DNA from: Strongyloides papillosus
Taxonomy: Eukaryota > Nematoda > Chromadorea > Rhabditida > Strongyloididae
Length of the DNA stretch: 64,000 bases
NCBI GenBank assembly: GCA_005656395.1
Contig: SRSI01000012.1
Coordinates: 62,001 to 126,000 of the forward strand
Direction: 5' to 3'
The position numbers and the translations under genes are program-made. Positions 49,001 to 60,667 of the stretch are shown in pieces (position 1 is the first letter of the stretch; every line of letters starts with the position of its first letter). The notes under the pieces were generated by a model. The model saw only the letters and a list, made by a program, of their open reading frames with translations. It was not told where the DNA came from and did no database searches.

Positions 49001-52000
49001 TGTTTGGTGGACATTGACATATACGGTTTAAACATATAGCTCCATTTCTACATCCGATTACAGATGTACAAGGTTCTCCAATACCAGGTATATATATAGT
49101 AGTAGTTGTTGAAATTGTTGTTGTGGTTATTGTTGTTGTAGTTATTGTTGTTGTTGTAGTTATCGTTGGCGTCGTTGTGGTTGTTGTTGTGTTAATTGAT
49201 GATGATGGAATACATTGTTTATTAACATTTATGAATCCTTCATTACATGTACAAATATTATCTAAACAATTTGAGTTTCCAAGACATATAGTAAAATTAG
49301 ATACACATGATTCTCCGGGATCAGCAACAGAATCCACCCCAACACAAACACCATCTATAATTTTCTCACCCCCGGGACAAATACAGTAATTATTAGCCAA
49401 TATAGAATTTCCAGTACACTTGCAAATAATATATCTATCTGATTTTGGACATGGTTGCCCAGGACCAACTTCAACAACAGTTGCATTTATTGGTTGAGTA
49501 ACATCAACACAAATTCCATCTATACATTCCAATCCAGGTCCACATTCCTGTGTTTCGTTACATGGAGACCCCTCACCAACAACATTTTTTCTCACACAAT
49601 GTGAATTATAAAGAATAGTTCCAGTATTACATTCACATTTCTTTGTATTTGGATTACATGTTGAACCACCATTACAATAATAATATGTTTCACAATCTTC
49701 CCCAGGTTCTTTGATAACATTTCCAATTAAATTTTTAGGATAACATGCATTTCCTGCTTGTAAAAAATCATACGAACATTGACAAAATCCCTCTAAACAA
49801 AAAGCATTTTGGATACACGGACTAATAGTCATATTATTTAATGTAATGTTAGTACATTCATAACCAAGACCTATCATAGCATCTCTTTTAACTCGAGAAA
49901 TAGGATTAGTTTCAATATCTTTTGTTAAATTTAAATAATTAATTTTTGTAGTAGTATAACTTTCAGTACTATTTTTTAACTCACTTTCTTCAACAGGAAC
50001 TGTTTGAGGAGTTGGCGTTGGAGAACATGTATTATCAACTATAAATTGTTTATCTTGTGGACAAATGCAAATATTATTTTTACAATACGAACCACCTATA
50101 CATGTTTCACCATTGGAACATGAACTTCCCGGATTAACTATAAAATAAATAAAATATTTTATATTTAAAAGTATTTATATAAATTAAGATAAATAAATGC
50201 ATAAGCTATAGGTGAAATAAAATAAACAAAAGAAAGGATAAAGCTATGATGGATTTTTTTTATCTGGAATACAAAAACCAAATCGTGAGTATCTCATTCC
50301 ATATTCACATTGACATTCGTTATCATTACAAAAGGCACCTAGAGGACAATCATCATTAGATATACAATTAACATTCATATCTATTGGAAGGCATTCATTA
50401 TTGTAGAGGTAAAAATTTTCATTACATTGACAGGTATTCTGTTCACATGTTGAGTTTCCTGAACAAAATACTAATGCTTCATCACAGAATTGACCTGGAT
50501 ATGATATTTGAAAGAGTGAATATGGTATCTTTAGTGGTCTACTGTTTAAGGCACTTGAATATTGGGTATTTGATATTAGATTAGGAAATGTTTTGTAAAA
50601 ATTGTTATTTGATGATGGTTGGTATGGTGGAAGTATTTGAAGTACTGGTAAAATATCTCCATTCTCATCAATTTCTCCTACCTCCTCGACTTCTACATAA
50701 TTTTCTTCTATCGTTGGTTGTGTAGATGACACTATAAACGGTTCTTTTATTGATAAAAGTTCTTTTAGAATTGTAGTTATGTTAAGATTATTTGTTATTG
50801 TTTGATTTATTTTTGGTAATGTATTATTTGTCGAAGGTATTATTTCAGGTTGTTTTGTAAATATAGGTTCTGAAGTAGTTTTCTTAGTAGGTAACTCAGT
50901 TACTTGAATTGTCATTGTATCATTTTTTTCAATTATTTTATTTGATTTTACTTTGTTTTCGATTATGTTTGTAATGTTAATTGGTTTCATTGTCTTTGGA
51001 TTATAATCTGGACTTGTAGGAATTATGTTTATTTTTCTATCTATTGGTGGAATTAAAGTAGTTTTAAAGCTTTCTGTTGTAGGTAAAGATGTTGTTGGAG
51101 ATTCTATTTTGGTGGTCTTTGATGTAGGAATTGTAGTAGGCATTGTTGTAGTAATAACACTTGAAGTCGTAGACGTTGATGATAAAATTTGTTGTGTTGC
51201 AATTAAAGTAGTTTTTGGAGCTTTTTTAGAAAATTGTGTTATAGCAGTAGTTACAGGAGATGTTGTTGTAAGTAACGTTGTTTTTGTAGCTTTTTTAGAA
51301 GATTGTGTTATATCAGTAGTTACAGGAGATGTTGTTGTAAGTAACGTTGTAGGAGAAGTTATAATTTCAGAAACTTTTGTAGGAATCATAGTTGAACTTT
51401 CAACAGAAACCTTTGTTGTTGAAGTTGTTTGAAGTTCTGTTGTCAAAGTAGTTTTAGGAGATTCAATTTTTTGAGTAGTTTTGGGAGATTTAATTCTCTG
51501 AGTAGTTTTAAGAGATTCTTTTTTCTGTGTGGTTGTATGAGATTCTGTAGTTTTAGTAGTAATAGTTATTTTTGGAGTAGGTATTGTTGTAGGTGAAGTT
51601 TCTTTTATTGAGGTAGTAGTTTTTCTGGTTTGATAAATAATTTTTTCTAATTTTTTTATCATTTCCTTTTCACGAGAAGCATTTTTAATAATTTCATCTA
51701 ATGGCAATTTCGTTGGTTTTCTGGGTTTTAAAGTAGTTATAAATTTCTTGGTAGTTTCAGGAATTTCCGTAGTTGTGTTTTGAATAACTTTTGCCTTACT
51801 AGCCATAAGTTCAATCTTTTCCAACAAACTCATTTTTTCTATAATCTTTAAGTTTGGAATTGCAACAAGACCTTTCTTTTTATCTAATTCACTACCAAGA
51901 ATCTTCTTCATAATTTCTATTTGTTCATCAGTTTGACAGAAACCTTTGTATAATGTATGATTTTGGGGACATAAGCAAATTCCATTAACACTACATTCAC

Positions 52001-55000
52001 TATTGCCAGCACAAATTTGTCCATCATTACATGTTGACAATGGTGGAACTATTTCAACTTCGATGCAATGATTCTTTATCGTTTTCATCCCTCTTGGACA
52101 TACGCATTTTCCTTGATGACAAAAACTTCTATTTAAACACTCTTTACTGTCAACACATTTACCTCCGGGTATTGATGGCCTTCTTGAGCTTGGTAAGCTG
52201 ATTTCTTCATAATGTTTAATTGGTTCACTTCTACTAATCTTTGAAAAAGCTCCTTTAATACATTGATTTACCCCTAACATTTTAAATCCAGGTGCACAAA
52301 GACATCTTCCATTTTTACATTGTGAATTATTAACATGACAATCATTAGACGTTGAACATTTATGACCTAATGATCCACCTAGCAAAAAAAAGCAACGATA
52401 AGCAAGCGATAGGTTAAAATGATAGACAAACCTGATGGAGGTGCGACAGCGGATATTATACGTATGCAAAATCCATTCTTAAGAACATAATTTGGATTGC
52501 ATACGCAAATATTATTTTTACATTTAGCATTCTCATCACAATCAGAAGTTTTATTACAATGACTCGGTGATACAAAATCATTTCGTTTCAATGATTCTTT
52601 ATTCATTGCAAACGAATATGAATTTTTTATCCTATCAGGGTAATGAAAATATTCTGATTCTTGTGATTTTTTCTTATGCATTAAGCCTAACAAGCAAGAA
52701 AAGCGTAGGTTATTGAAGCGAACATAAAAATATTTTTGTAACTTACCTTCTATTGGGACACAGAAAGCATTTCTGTTTACGTATCCAGGCGGGCAAGCGC
52801 AAATTTTAGAGCGAGGTTCACATTTAGATCCACTTAGGCAAGTTTCACCATGTGCACATGATTCTCCAATGTTTGCGTCCCTTACTGGAATACAATTTTT
52901 TCCTGACAAAGTAGTTGATTTAGGACAAGTGCATATATCTCTTAGACATGTAGAATTTCCCAAACAACGTTCTCCACTTTTACATGATTCGCCGGGATTT
53001 GCTAAAATAAAAGAATTATTAGATAACGAAAAATGTTTAAATAATTATTATAAGCTGTGAAAAGGGGGATAAAAAAGAAAACGAACAACGAGTTTTTCTG
53101 ACACATTTCGAATCTTCAATAGCATATCCAACATTGCAAGTACAGTATTTTGATCTATTACAATAAGATCCACCACCACAAATTTCATAATCATTACAAT
53201 GCTCTCCCGGTTTTTTAGAAACTTTTTCAGTACAAATACCACTACGAATATACTCATTTGGATTACATAAACATCTTCCATTAACACAACTTGATCCACC
53301 CAAACATACATCATGATAATTGCAACTTTCACCAGCTCTAACTTCAACAGGAATCTCACATTTAAAATTTTTTAGAATTCTTGGAGGAGTACATGTGCAT
53401 CTTCCTTTGATACACGTTGACATATTTGTACATTCATCATATTCTGTACAAAAACTTCCTGGTTGTTTTTTTAATGGAATTTTACATTGACCTTCAATAA
53501 GTTTCATTCCTTGTAAACAAACACATGTATCTCCATTACAGTAAGAATTTAAAATACAGCGATATTGTTGTCCTAAACATTTTTCTCCTGGTTTTGAGAG
53601 AATAATTCTAGTACAAATTCCTCCTATGGCTATATGATGTGGTCTACATTGACACATCATAGTTTTTCTATCACATTCAGAATTTCCTGTACATATATCA
53701 TCATCTGAACATTTATTTCCGGGCATCAATCTTCGTGGTTCAACACACATTTTATTAGAAACAATTTGATTTCCAGGACATTTACATACTCCTTTATAAC
53801 ATACACTTCCACTTATACAAATTTCACCATTACCACATGGATATCCGGGATATGACCGTAATCTATCAACACAACTTCTACCAATGGCAATTTTTGATGT
53901 ATTTATACATTCACATTTTAATGTTTCATGATTACAAACTGAATTTCTTGTACATTCCTGTCCAGATCCACAATCTTCTCCGGGAAAAGCAAATAATTCT
54001 TTAGTACATTTCCCATTAATTAATCTCGTATCAGGTGGACATATACATGTTCCTGCTACACAATCAGCTCCATTAATACATTTATAAAAACTTTCAATAC
54101 AACTTCCCCCTGGTGGAACTGTGGAAAAAAAATAGATAAATAAGCAAAAAATAAAAAATGCTAGGGTGTAAGCAATATTTTAAGAAATAAAAAATTTTTT
54201 AGAGTTATTATAACCTTGGGTATTATTATTATTATTTTGTCCTAATTCTATTTGAGAATTATTTCTAGTTGTTTTTTGATCATTATATGAGACTGATGAA
54301 TTATTAGTACCAGTTAGAGGTTTTTCATTGAGGCTAATGCATTTGTTATCAACGGGTATTGTATTATTTGGGCACAAGCATTTTTTTGTCACTTCATCAC
54401 AATATGAATTATCAGGACAATCAGTTGTATTAGTACAATTACCAAAGTCAACTAAAATTTGTTTACAAATTCCATCTATATTTATGGTACCAGGTGGACA
54501 TGTACAAATATTATCTATACAGTTACTAAAACCAGTACAAACATAAGTCTCATCACAAGGACCACCGGGACTAGAGGTTAAACTCAAAATACATATTCCA
54601 TTTTGATTATTTGTTGGTGGTATACAAGTACAAATTTTTTTTTCTTGATCACAATATGCATTATCTGTACATGGTTGATTGTTAGCACAACTGTGTCCAG
54701 CTAACGCTATACCTAACAACATACACACACCGTTTTTAAGAATATACGGATTAGGGCAGGTACAAACGTGATCTATGCATACAGAATGACCAGTACAAAT
54801 TCGTGATATTGAACATGCTTGAGTAGCATTAACATAAATAACTGCATGACAATTACCACCTTCTTCAACTGTACCAACTGGACATGTACATATTGATTGA
54901 ATACATGTCGATCCACCCAGACATTTTTCATAACCCGTTGGACAAGGATGTTTTGGAAGAACTGTTAATTACATTAATAGATGTTAGTAATATTAATAAG

Positions 55001-57409
55001 GATAAAGATGTTAACATACCTGATGGTGGATAGGAACAAGTATTATTAATAGGTACAAGAGGAAATTCACACGTACAGATTTCATTAATACAATGAGATC
55101 CACCACTACAAAATGTAGCTTTAGTACATGCACTATTAGGTGGCACTAAATTTTTTTGAATAAAGAGAGTGAGTAATTTTTGTTTTTATACTTTTTTTAT
55201 ACTTACCTGTTATGGGTTTAATACATTGATTATTAACATTAACGGTTCCTGGACCACAAAGGCATGTACCATCAACACAATATGATCCACCAATACACTC
55301 TTCACCTAAAGCACATGATTGATCTGGAAAAACTTTAATAACTTGACATACACCGCCAACGATTTGCATATTTGGTCTACATGTACATATTCCATTACCA
55401 CACAAACTATCTCCAAGACATTGTGCATTAACTTTACAATCTTGACCAGGTGATGCATATGGAAGACACTCACCATTATGTTCTATTTGACTTTCCGTAC
55501 AACCAGGTACGCAAATATCATGAGCTCCTTTCATAAAACCACTTGGACATGTGTAATCACAACGAGTTCCAGTAAAAACTTTATTTTTACCACATTTACA
55601 AATTCCAGCAATACAAAGAGTTCCGGGAAAAGATGAATGGCATTGTGATGTATAGGTACATTCATAACCAGGGGTAACATTAGGTAGACAAGATCCTGTA
55701 ATGCTAGAAAATGATTGGCCTTCTTGACAATCAGTACCACATGTTCCATCAACAGGTACAGGTGCACTATCGGGACAGGTACATTTTCTTTCATAACAAT
55801 AAGATCCATTAAATGCTGTTGAACATTGTAATGAGTGACTACATTGATCAACACCTGGTATAATAACTTGCTTACATTCACCTAATTCAGGAACCCAAAT
55901 TGTTCCTTTTGTTGGGCAATGGTTATCTCTAAAAATACATCTTCTTCCATCATTTGATTTAATCATCCCAAAGACACATTCACAAATATTATTCCGACAA
56001 AATGATCCTGATTCTATAGCACTACATTGTTCAGAGTATTGACAATTGTTTCCTGGAAATACTCGATTGACACATATACCAGGTTCAGTTGCGTAAACTT
56101 GATCACTTGGACATAGACCTTGATTATTTTGTGTGGCTGTAGGTAATGTGATACATGTTGATCCGGCATTATAAGAATTTTCTTTACATTTACATACGGT
56201 ATCACAATAAGCTAATGGGTATCCAGCACAGGCTAAATCATTTATACAACTTCCTCCAGGTCTAACACCAATTATTTCATTAGTTTCTGATTGTTGATTA
56301 CTAAAAATTGATCTCGTTTTTAATGCTATAAAATCAGTAATTTTATCAAAAAAAGAAGATTTAGCAAGATTGACAGTATTTGTAACAACAGAATTATCAG
56401 CTTGTATTAAAGGAATACCATTGGTAGCTAAAAAAATAAATAGGAAACTAGTATATGAAATAATAATTGAACATTTAAAATATTTCTTATTTTTCATTTT
56501 CTTTTGTTTTACATATAAAGATACTATAAAATTTTGATATTTTAAATGTCATACATATATTTTGATATAGCTAGACAAAAGGAATATATCCACCTCTCTT
56601 ATGACTAATACTGAAAGTATGTTTTAATCATATAATATCAATCTTACCTTCATAAGAGAGATGGCAGTTTAAAATTTATTTTAATATTATTAATATTAGT
56701 AATATTTTAATGTTGAAGTAGTTTATTTTAAAAAAGAGCAATTATTGAGCTTATTATGAGGCAATATAATGGATCAATTTCGAGATTGATAAACACCTGA
56801 CGATTTTAACAAACATACAATGAAGATTACTTTGTATGAGAATAAATGATAAGTAAATATTTGAAATAATATTTATAATGGACTTTTATATTTTTTTTTA
56901 AAAAGTAGATTTTGACTTACCAAGAATACAAGTGTTTCCTTTTATAATACTACCATCGGGGCATTGACATGTATGATTTTTATCACACCAACTTCCAGGA
57001 AAACCATTAGTACATTGTAGGGATGATAAACATTTGGAGTTACCTGGAAATATTATTGGCAAACAGGTTGAAGAAACTTCTACATGCGATGTGAGACAAA
57101 GGCAAATATTATAAGAAGAGCAGTACTCTCCTATACCAGTACATTGAGAAGAATTCGTGCAGTTTAATCCTAGCTTAGATTCCATATCTATTGGATGACA
57201 ATTATTATTAATATTTTTAAAATTTGGTAAACAAGTACATTTTCCTTCATGACAAGTTGAATTTTCTATCAAGCATTCACTTGATTGTGTACAATTACTA
57301 TATAATTTTAGACATTTTAGATATATTATTACTGGAAGAAATGTTAAATAATAAATATGGACTTTTTTAACTTACGTTGAATAAAAAATATAAAGCCAAA
57401 TTTGGACAT
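46007..57409 (-). CDS. Giant secreted EB-module, mucin-like protein with C-terminal polysaccharide deacetylase domain
   Basis: Proposed exons: 57409-57376, 57331-56921, 56427-55207, 55145-55020, 54961-54215, 54118-53090, 53001-52747, 52686-52432, 52378-50279 (or to the TAG at 50244), 50137-47283, 47193-46007. Joined, about 3,400 residues. A signal peptide (MSKFGFIFFIQLIIYL) is followed by roughly 45-50 EB-type six-Cys modules (pattern C-x-GGSxC...C-x-C). Thr-rich mucin-like spacers lie at about 51.0-51.8 kb and 49.1-49.2 kb, with a furin-type RVKR site at 49884-49895. The last 360 residues are a chitin deacetylase-like domain (LLTFDGP, GTFFVSHEFNNY, GLRAPQFALGG). Worm proteins such as LGX-1 and F48E3.8 combine EB modules with this domain, to my knowledge; a cuticle or pharyngeal-lining role is inferred. 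All introns are phase 1. Problems: an in-frame TAG at 50244-50246 and a one-base slip in the A7 run at 47414-47420. Confidence 0.75.
47414..47420 (-). other. Frame slip in an A7 run of the EB/deacetylase gene
   Basis: Upstream the frame ends soon after SDERTCLNKK, while the continuing EB module (SRIGEYCDEVAGIYC) lies in the other frame. The switch falls on a run of seven A on the minus strand. One more base in the run would keep the frame, and the phase of the surrounding exons then also fits. A sequencing or assembly slip is the simplest reading; a real mutation is possible. Confidence 0.7.
51220..51350 (-). repeat. 69-base tandem duplication in the Thr-rich region
   Basis: Two copies starting at 51220 and 51289 (period 69) agree over about 60 bases with two or three differences. 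They encode two versions of a TTLLTTTSPVTT-type unit, which shows recent expansion of the mucin-like spacer. Confidence 0.8.
56590..56664 (+). other. Strong stem-loop inside intron 2 of the EB gene
   Basis: Arms CCACCTCTCTTATGA (56590-56604) and TCATAAGAGAGATGG (56650-56664) are complementary over 15 positions with a single mismatch. The 45-base loop holds a small perfect hairpin ATACT-GAA-AGTAT. It lies in the one long intron (56428-56920), just upstream of a possible alternative start at 56497. A microRNA precursor, a small inverted-repeat element or a regulatory RNA structure are all possible. Confidence 0.6.
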
Positions 57410-58541
57410 TATATATATTTAATAAATAGACAAAAATAATTGTAAATATAATAATTGAAAGATAAAATTTTAGAACGTTTACTAAATTATACAATATGAT
57501 TTACTGTCTTTTTTGTAGAGGAGTTTCTTTAATTAATAAATAAGTACATTTAAGCTAAATCAAAATCTTATTCTATATTGAAGATGAGTTCAAATAATAC
57601 TAATCAGGTCAACACCACTTTTAGTTGTTTTGGTAAATAAATAAAAAGATATTTGTAACCTTTTTGTAGGAAATGATATTATTATGTAGGGATAAATATA
57701 TATTTTTAAATGAAGAACATCACTTCAGTTATAAACTTTATACTCCAGTTTACCTTGATAAAGAAAACACCGACACCTGTGTTGTTTAATTATCAAATGT
57801 AGAAGCTAGCAATTTGGAATATTATGGTAAATAAATTTATTGAAGTTTTATATTAAAAAGTTTTACGAGATTTGTTGAATTGAATAAAAGTTTAATTTTA
57901 CAATTTTGGAGTTTATTTACAAATAAAGGTGTGAAATAAAAGATATTTTAGTTTTGTAATATGATAAGTTTCATCCTTTTGTTCTTTTTTGTATTAAAAG
58001 ATTTTGCTATTCTTAGCATTTTATCTTCTTCATTCTTAAATCTTATTTTTAGAAAGCTTTTATTGACATTGGTCTTTAATATTATTAATTATTATATATT
58101 TCGATATATTTAATTTCAATTTAATGTTTATAATTTTCCATAGTAATTTAAAAGTTAGTTAAAAAGTTTAGGGTAATAATTTCAAAGGTCCAACTTCCTC
58201 ATTCATTAAATTATTTCAGTTATATTTTATTTATTTTGTCCTTAGAGATTATTATGATTATTTGATAATTAAATTGACAATTTCACGGAAACTATAGTTT
58301 ATATTTTTAATAGGAAGTTGCGGTTATGTCATTTTAATGATTGTACAAAATTAATTTCAATGAACGTTTAATAAAAAATAATAGTGATAATCATAAATAT
58401 CCAAAGAAATTTTTAAGTAATGTAAAAAAAAATTAACTTCTCCACAAATTATTTATTGGCATAAAAATGATATATCGTATATATAAGTCGAAAATTTAAT
58501 AATTCAACAATGTTAATTAATCATGAATGCTAAAATTTTGA
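57410..58541. other. Intergenic DNA, no features seen
   Basis: About 1.1 kb of AT-rich DNA upstream of the EB gene and downstream of the small membrane protein gene. No gene was recognised. Confidence 0.5.
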
Positions 58542-59039
58542 TCAAATAGATTTTATTTTTTTTAAATTCACATAATCAGTGTCTTCAATTACCATCTCAC
58601 TCGTAATATCTTTTGTATTTTTCGTTTTGTCCTTATATTGTTTTACATTTATTTGATCAAGTTCTACTGAGGGCATACTAACTCCTACTTTCTTTGTGTT
58701 ATTTAATTTAAGAAAAATTTTTTCTAGAAGTTCTCTCTTTGAATCTTGTCTCTTCGTGGTATCAGATGAAACTTCAATAGCTTTCGTTGAATTTTTACTT
58801 AAAGAGCCTCGTCTACCTGATATAGTACTTTTTCTCGCTTTTGATGCAGAGCTAGATATTCCTTCATTCCTAATTTTAGCTTCTACACTACTTGCCTTAC
58901 TATTTGAAGAAGAATTTCTAGTACAATTAATAATCAAAAGTGTAATTACACTAATAACAACAAGACAATAAAACAACGAAAACAACCAATTCGGTAGAGC
59001 CCAAAAAGCTATTGTTGTTGAAAAAATCCAACAGATCAT
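58542..59039 (-). CDS. Small single-pass membrane protein, Ser-rich tail, unknown
   Basis: An intronless 165-residue ORF with an ATG start. Residues about 1-40 are strongly hydrophobic: an aromatic-rich stretch (ICWIFSTTIAFWALPNWLF) and then YCLVVISVITLLIINC, so one or two membrane helices. The remaining 120 residues are basic, Ser- and Lys-rich, with no Cys, and look disordered and cytosolic. No known family was recognised. The RRGSL segment resembles a basophilic kinase site. Coding is supported by the helix-plus-tail layout and by base composition less AT-rich than the flanks. Confidence 0.6.
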   Translation of the reverse strand: MICWIFSTTIAFWALPNWLFSLFYCLVVISVITLLIINCTRNSSSNSKASSVEAKIRNEGISSSASKARKSTISGRRGSLSKNSTKAIEVSSDTTKRQDSKRELLEKIFLKLNNTKKVGVSMPSVELDQINVKQYKDKTKNTKDITSEMVIEDTDYVNLKKIKSI

Positions 59040-59316
59040 TAAAATTTAAAAAATAAAATTAAAATAATTTCATTTAAATTAAAATCAAATCTTTTTTGTT
59101 ATTCAAATATTTTTTTAACATAGTAAAAAAATCAACATAACAGTCAAACATAACTAAATTTTAAATTGCTTTTATTTTATTTATAAATAATATAATATTG
59201 ATATACAAATTGAAAAAAATTTTATCACATTGATGAGTAGGTCATATATAAATGTGCAACCCAGCTATCATTAGAAGTGTCTTGATGTGTGTACTGGTAA
59301 AGAGGAAGCTACAAAC
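59040..59316. other. Upstream flank of the U14 snoRNA
   Basis: Mostly AT-rich up to about 59230; then a GC-richer block with a TATA-like TATATAA at about 59247-59253. From about 59262 a short foldable segment ends AGCTACA at 59308-59313, given under findings. This may hold the promoter of the snoRNA transcript. Confidence 0.4.
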
Positions 59317-59396
59317 TGGCGATGAGGATTACCCACCCGCGGTTTCTACCGGACGATTCATGACGGTTAACCAATCTTCCTTGGATGTCTGAGCCT
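59317..59396 (+). ncRNA. U14 box C/D small nucleolar RNA (SNORD14/snR128 family)
   Basis: Box C (GATGA, 59321-59325) and box D (CTGA, 59389-59392) are closed by a GGC/GCC terminal stem (59318-59320 with 59393-59395). Directly before box D, CTTCCTTGGATGT (59376-59388) is complementary to the conserved 18S rRNA segment ACATCCAAGGAAG, and the fifth base before the box points at the C in ACAUC, the site that U14 methylates. The internal element GCGGTTTCTAC (59339-59349) is complementary to GAAACCGC near the 18S 5' end, which is U14 domain A, needed for 18S processing. Both elements in the right order and an 80-base length identify U14. It lies between two protein genes, not in a coding-gene intron I can see. 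Confidence 0.92.
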
Positions 59397-60667
59397 ACTA
59401 CACTAAATTAAAAAATGCTTCATGTTTCCGTAGAAAGTGAATTTCCATTGTATATCTTCTAACCTCTGCTGGCTTATTTTGCAGTTGTATAGGTGGTGAC
59501 CTTCATATAACTTTTGTTAAAATAAACTTTTTCCCTTGTGGTTCAGTTTTAAAATTCACTTATTAAATTTTGAATTTCTCTAGTTTGAAGTATCCCTCAA
59601 AACTGGTATAAATTTTATCTGACATCAACTAAAGGAAATTAAATTTATTTGATATCACAAGGAAGTAAAAAAAGTATTTTAATATTTATCATTGTAGAGT
59701 CATGTTACGTTTTTCGTAGAATTATTCTCTTAATTACTAAAACAAGTTTACACTTAAAATTATTGATAACAAAGAGTGTTCATAATTTTTACTCAAGTTA
59801 ATTACTTTTTTTATTTTTAGAAAACTCGGACATAAATTTAATAGTTCACGATTATTATCAAATTATGTTTAACAGTGTTTAACAAAAACTATAAATAAAA
59901 ATAAATTACTTAAAAGTCTTAACTATAGTATCAGAATAATAGAAAATTATGATGTCAAAAAAATTTCTATAAATAGATAATTACGTAATATGATTTCTTT
60001 TCAATTTCATTGCTTTCGTGTATTGAACAGTATTAATTGTTTTGAATTATGCTTTATAATTAGTTCTTAATTGAACAAAAATGCAAAATTCATCTAATTT
60101 CTTCTTATTTATTTTTTCTAATTTGTTATAGCATTGAAGTGCTTTTAATATCACAATCAAGTTTATGAAAGGTGTTTTTACACGATGTACTTTAATACAT
60201 GTTCCAAGACTTTCTTCATTTCTAAAAATAGAGCATAATTTTATTATCTAAAATAAATATATAGAAAAGTCCACTTCCTAATATATTAATTTAATTACCA
60301 TTCAGAGATCATATACATAATTTCTAGACTTCCGTTTTTAAACTTTATTAATAAACTTTAAAGCCACTGGTACCAAGGTTGAATAAATAATATCGTAGTA
60401 AAAAATTATATCTTAACTGTAAATCTACAGCCCCTTTTTAAAAAAAGGGTACAAAAATAAAGACAGGAACCCAATGTTAATTTATTGAATTATTTCACTA
60501 TTAAACAAAATTACATTTATATAAATACAGTAAAAACACTATCTTTTTATATGATTAATAATTGATTAAAAATCTACCATAAACATTGTATACAGTTTTC
60601 GACTACAACCAGTATGATAGGGATAATACAATATGATCCGATACTCGTTTTCATCCTTTAAATTAGT
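59397..60667. other. Intergenic DNA with a GC-richer block after U14
   Basis: 59410-59530 is less AT-rich and contains pairable words (ACCT with AGGT, CTGC with GCAG), maybe a second small RNA. The rest is AT-rich. A short CCCTTTTT/AAAAAGGG palindrome lies at about 60432-60449. No gene was recognised. Confidence 0.4.

Noticed and set aside
49123..49389. Plus-strand Val-rich open frame
   Set aside because: Antisense shadow of the second Thr tract in the EB gene.
51025..51432. Plus-strand 135-codon Val-rich open frame
   Set aside because: It is the antisense of the Thr-rich repeat region of the EB gene; the repeats keep stops out of the opposite strand.
53048..53359. Alternative minus-strand frame in the EB gene
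   Set aside because: It overlaps well-formed EB modules in the true frame.
59290..59400. Considered RNase P, RNase MRP and U3 RNA for this block
   Set aside because: The two 18S-complementary elements and the C/D box geometry fit U14 fully; the other RNAs lack their conserved cores here.
60432..60449. CCCTTTTT/AAAAAGGG palindrome as a terminator
   Set aside because: Short and low-complexity; nuclear eukaryotic genes do not use such terminators and no gene ends here.
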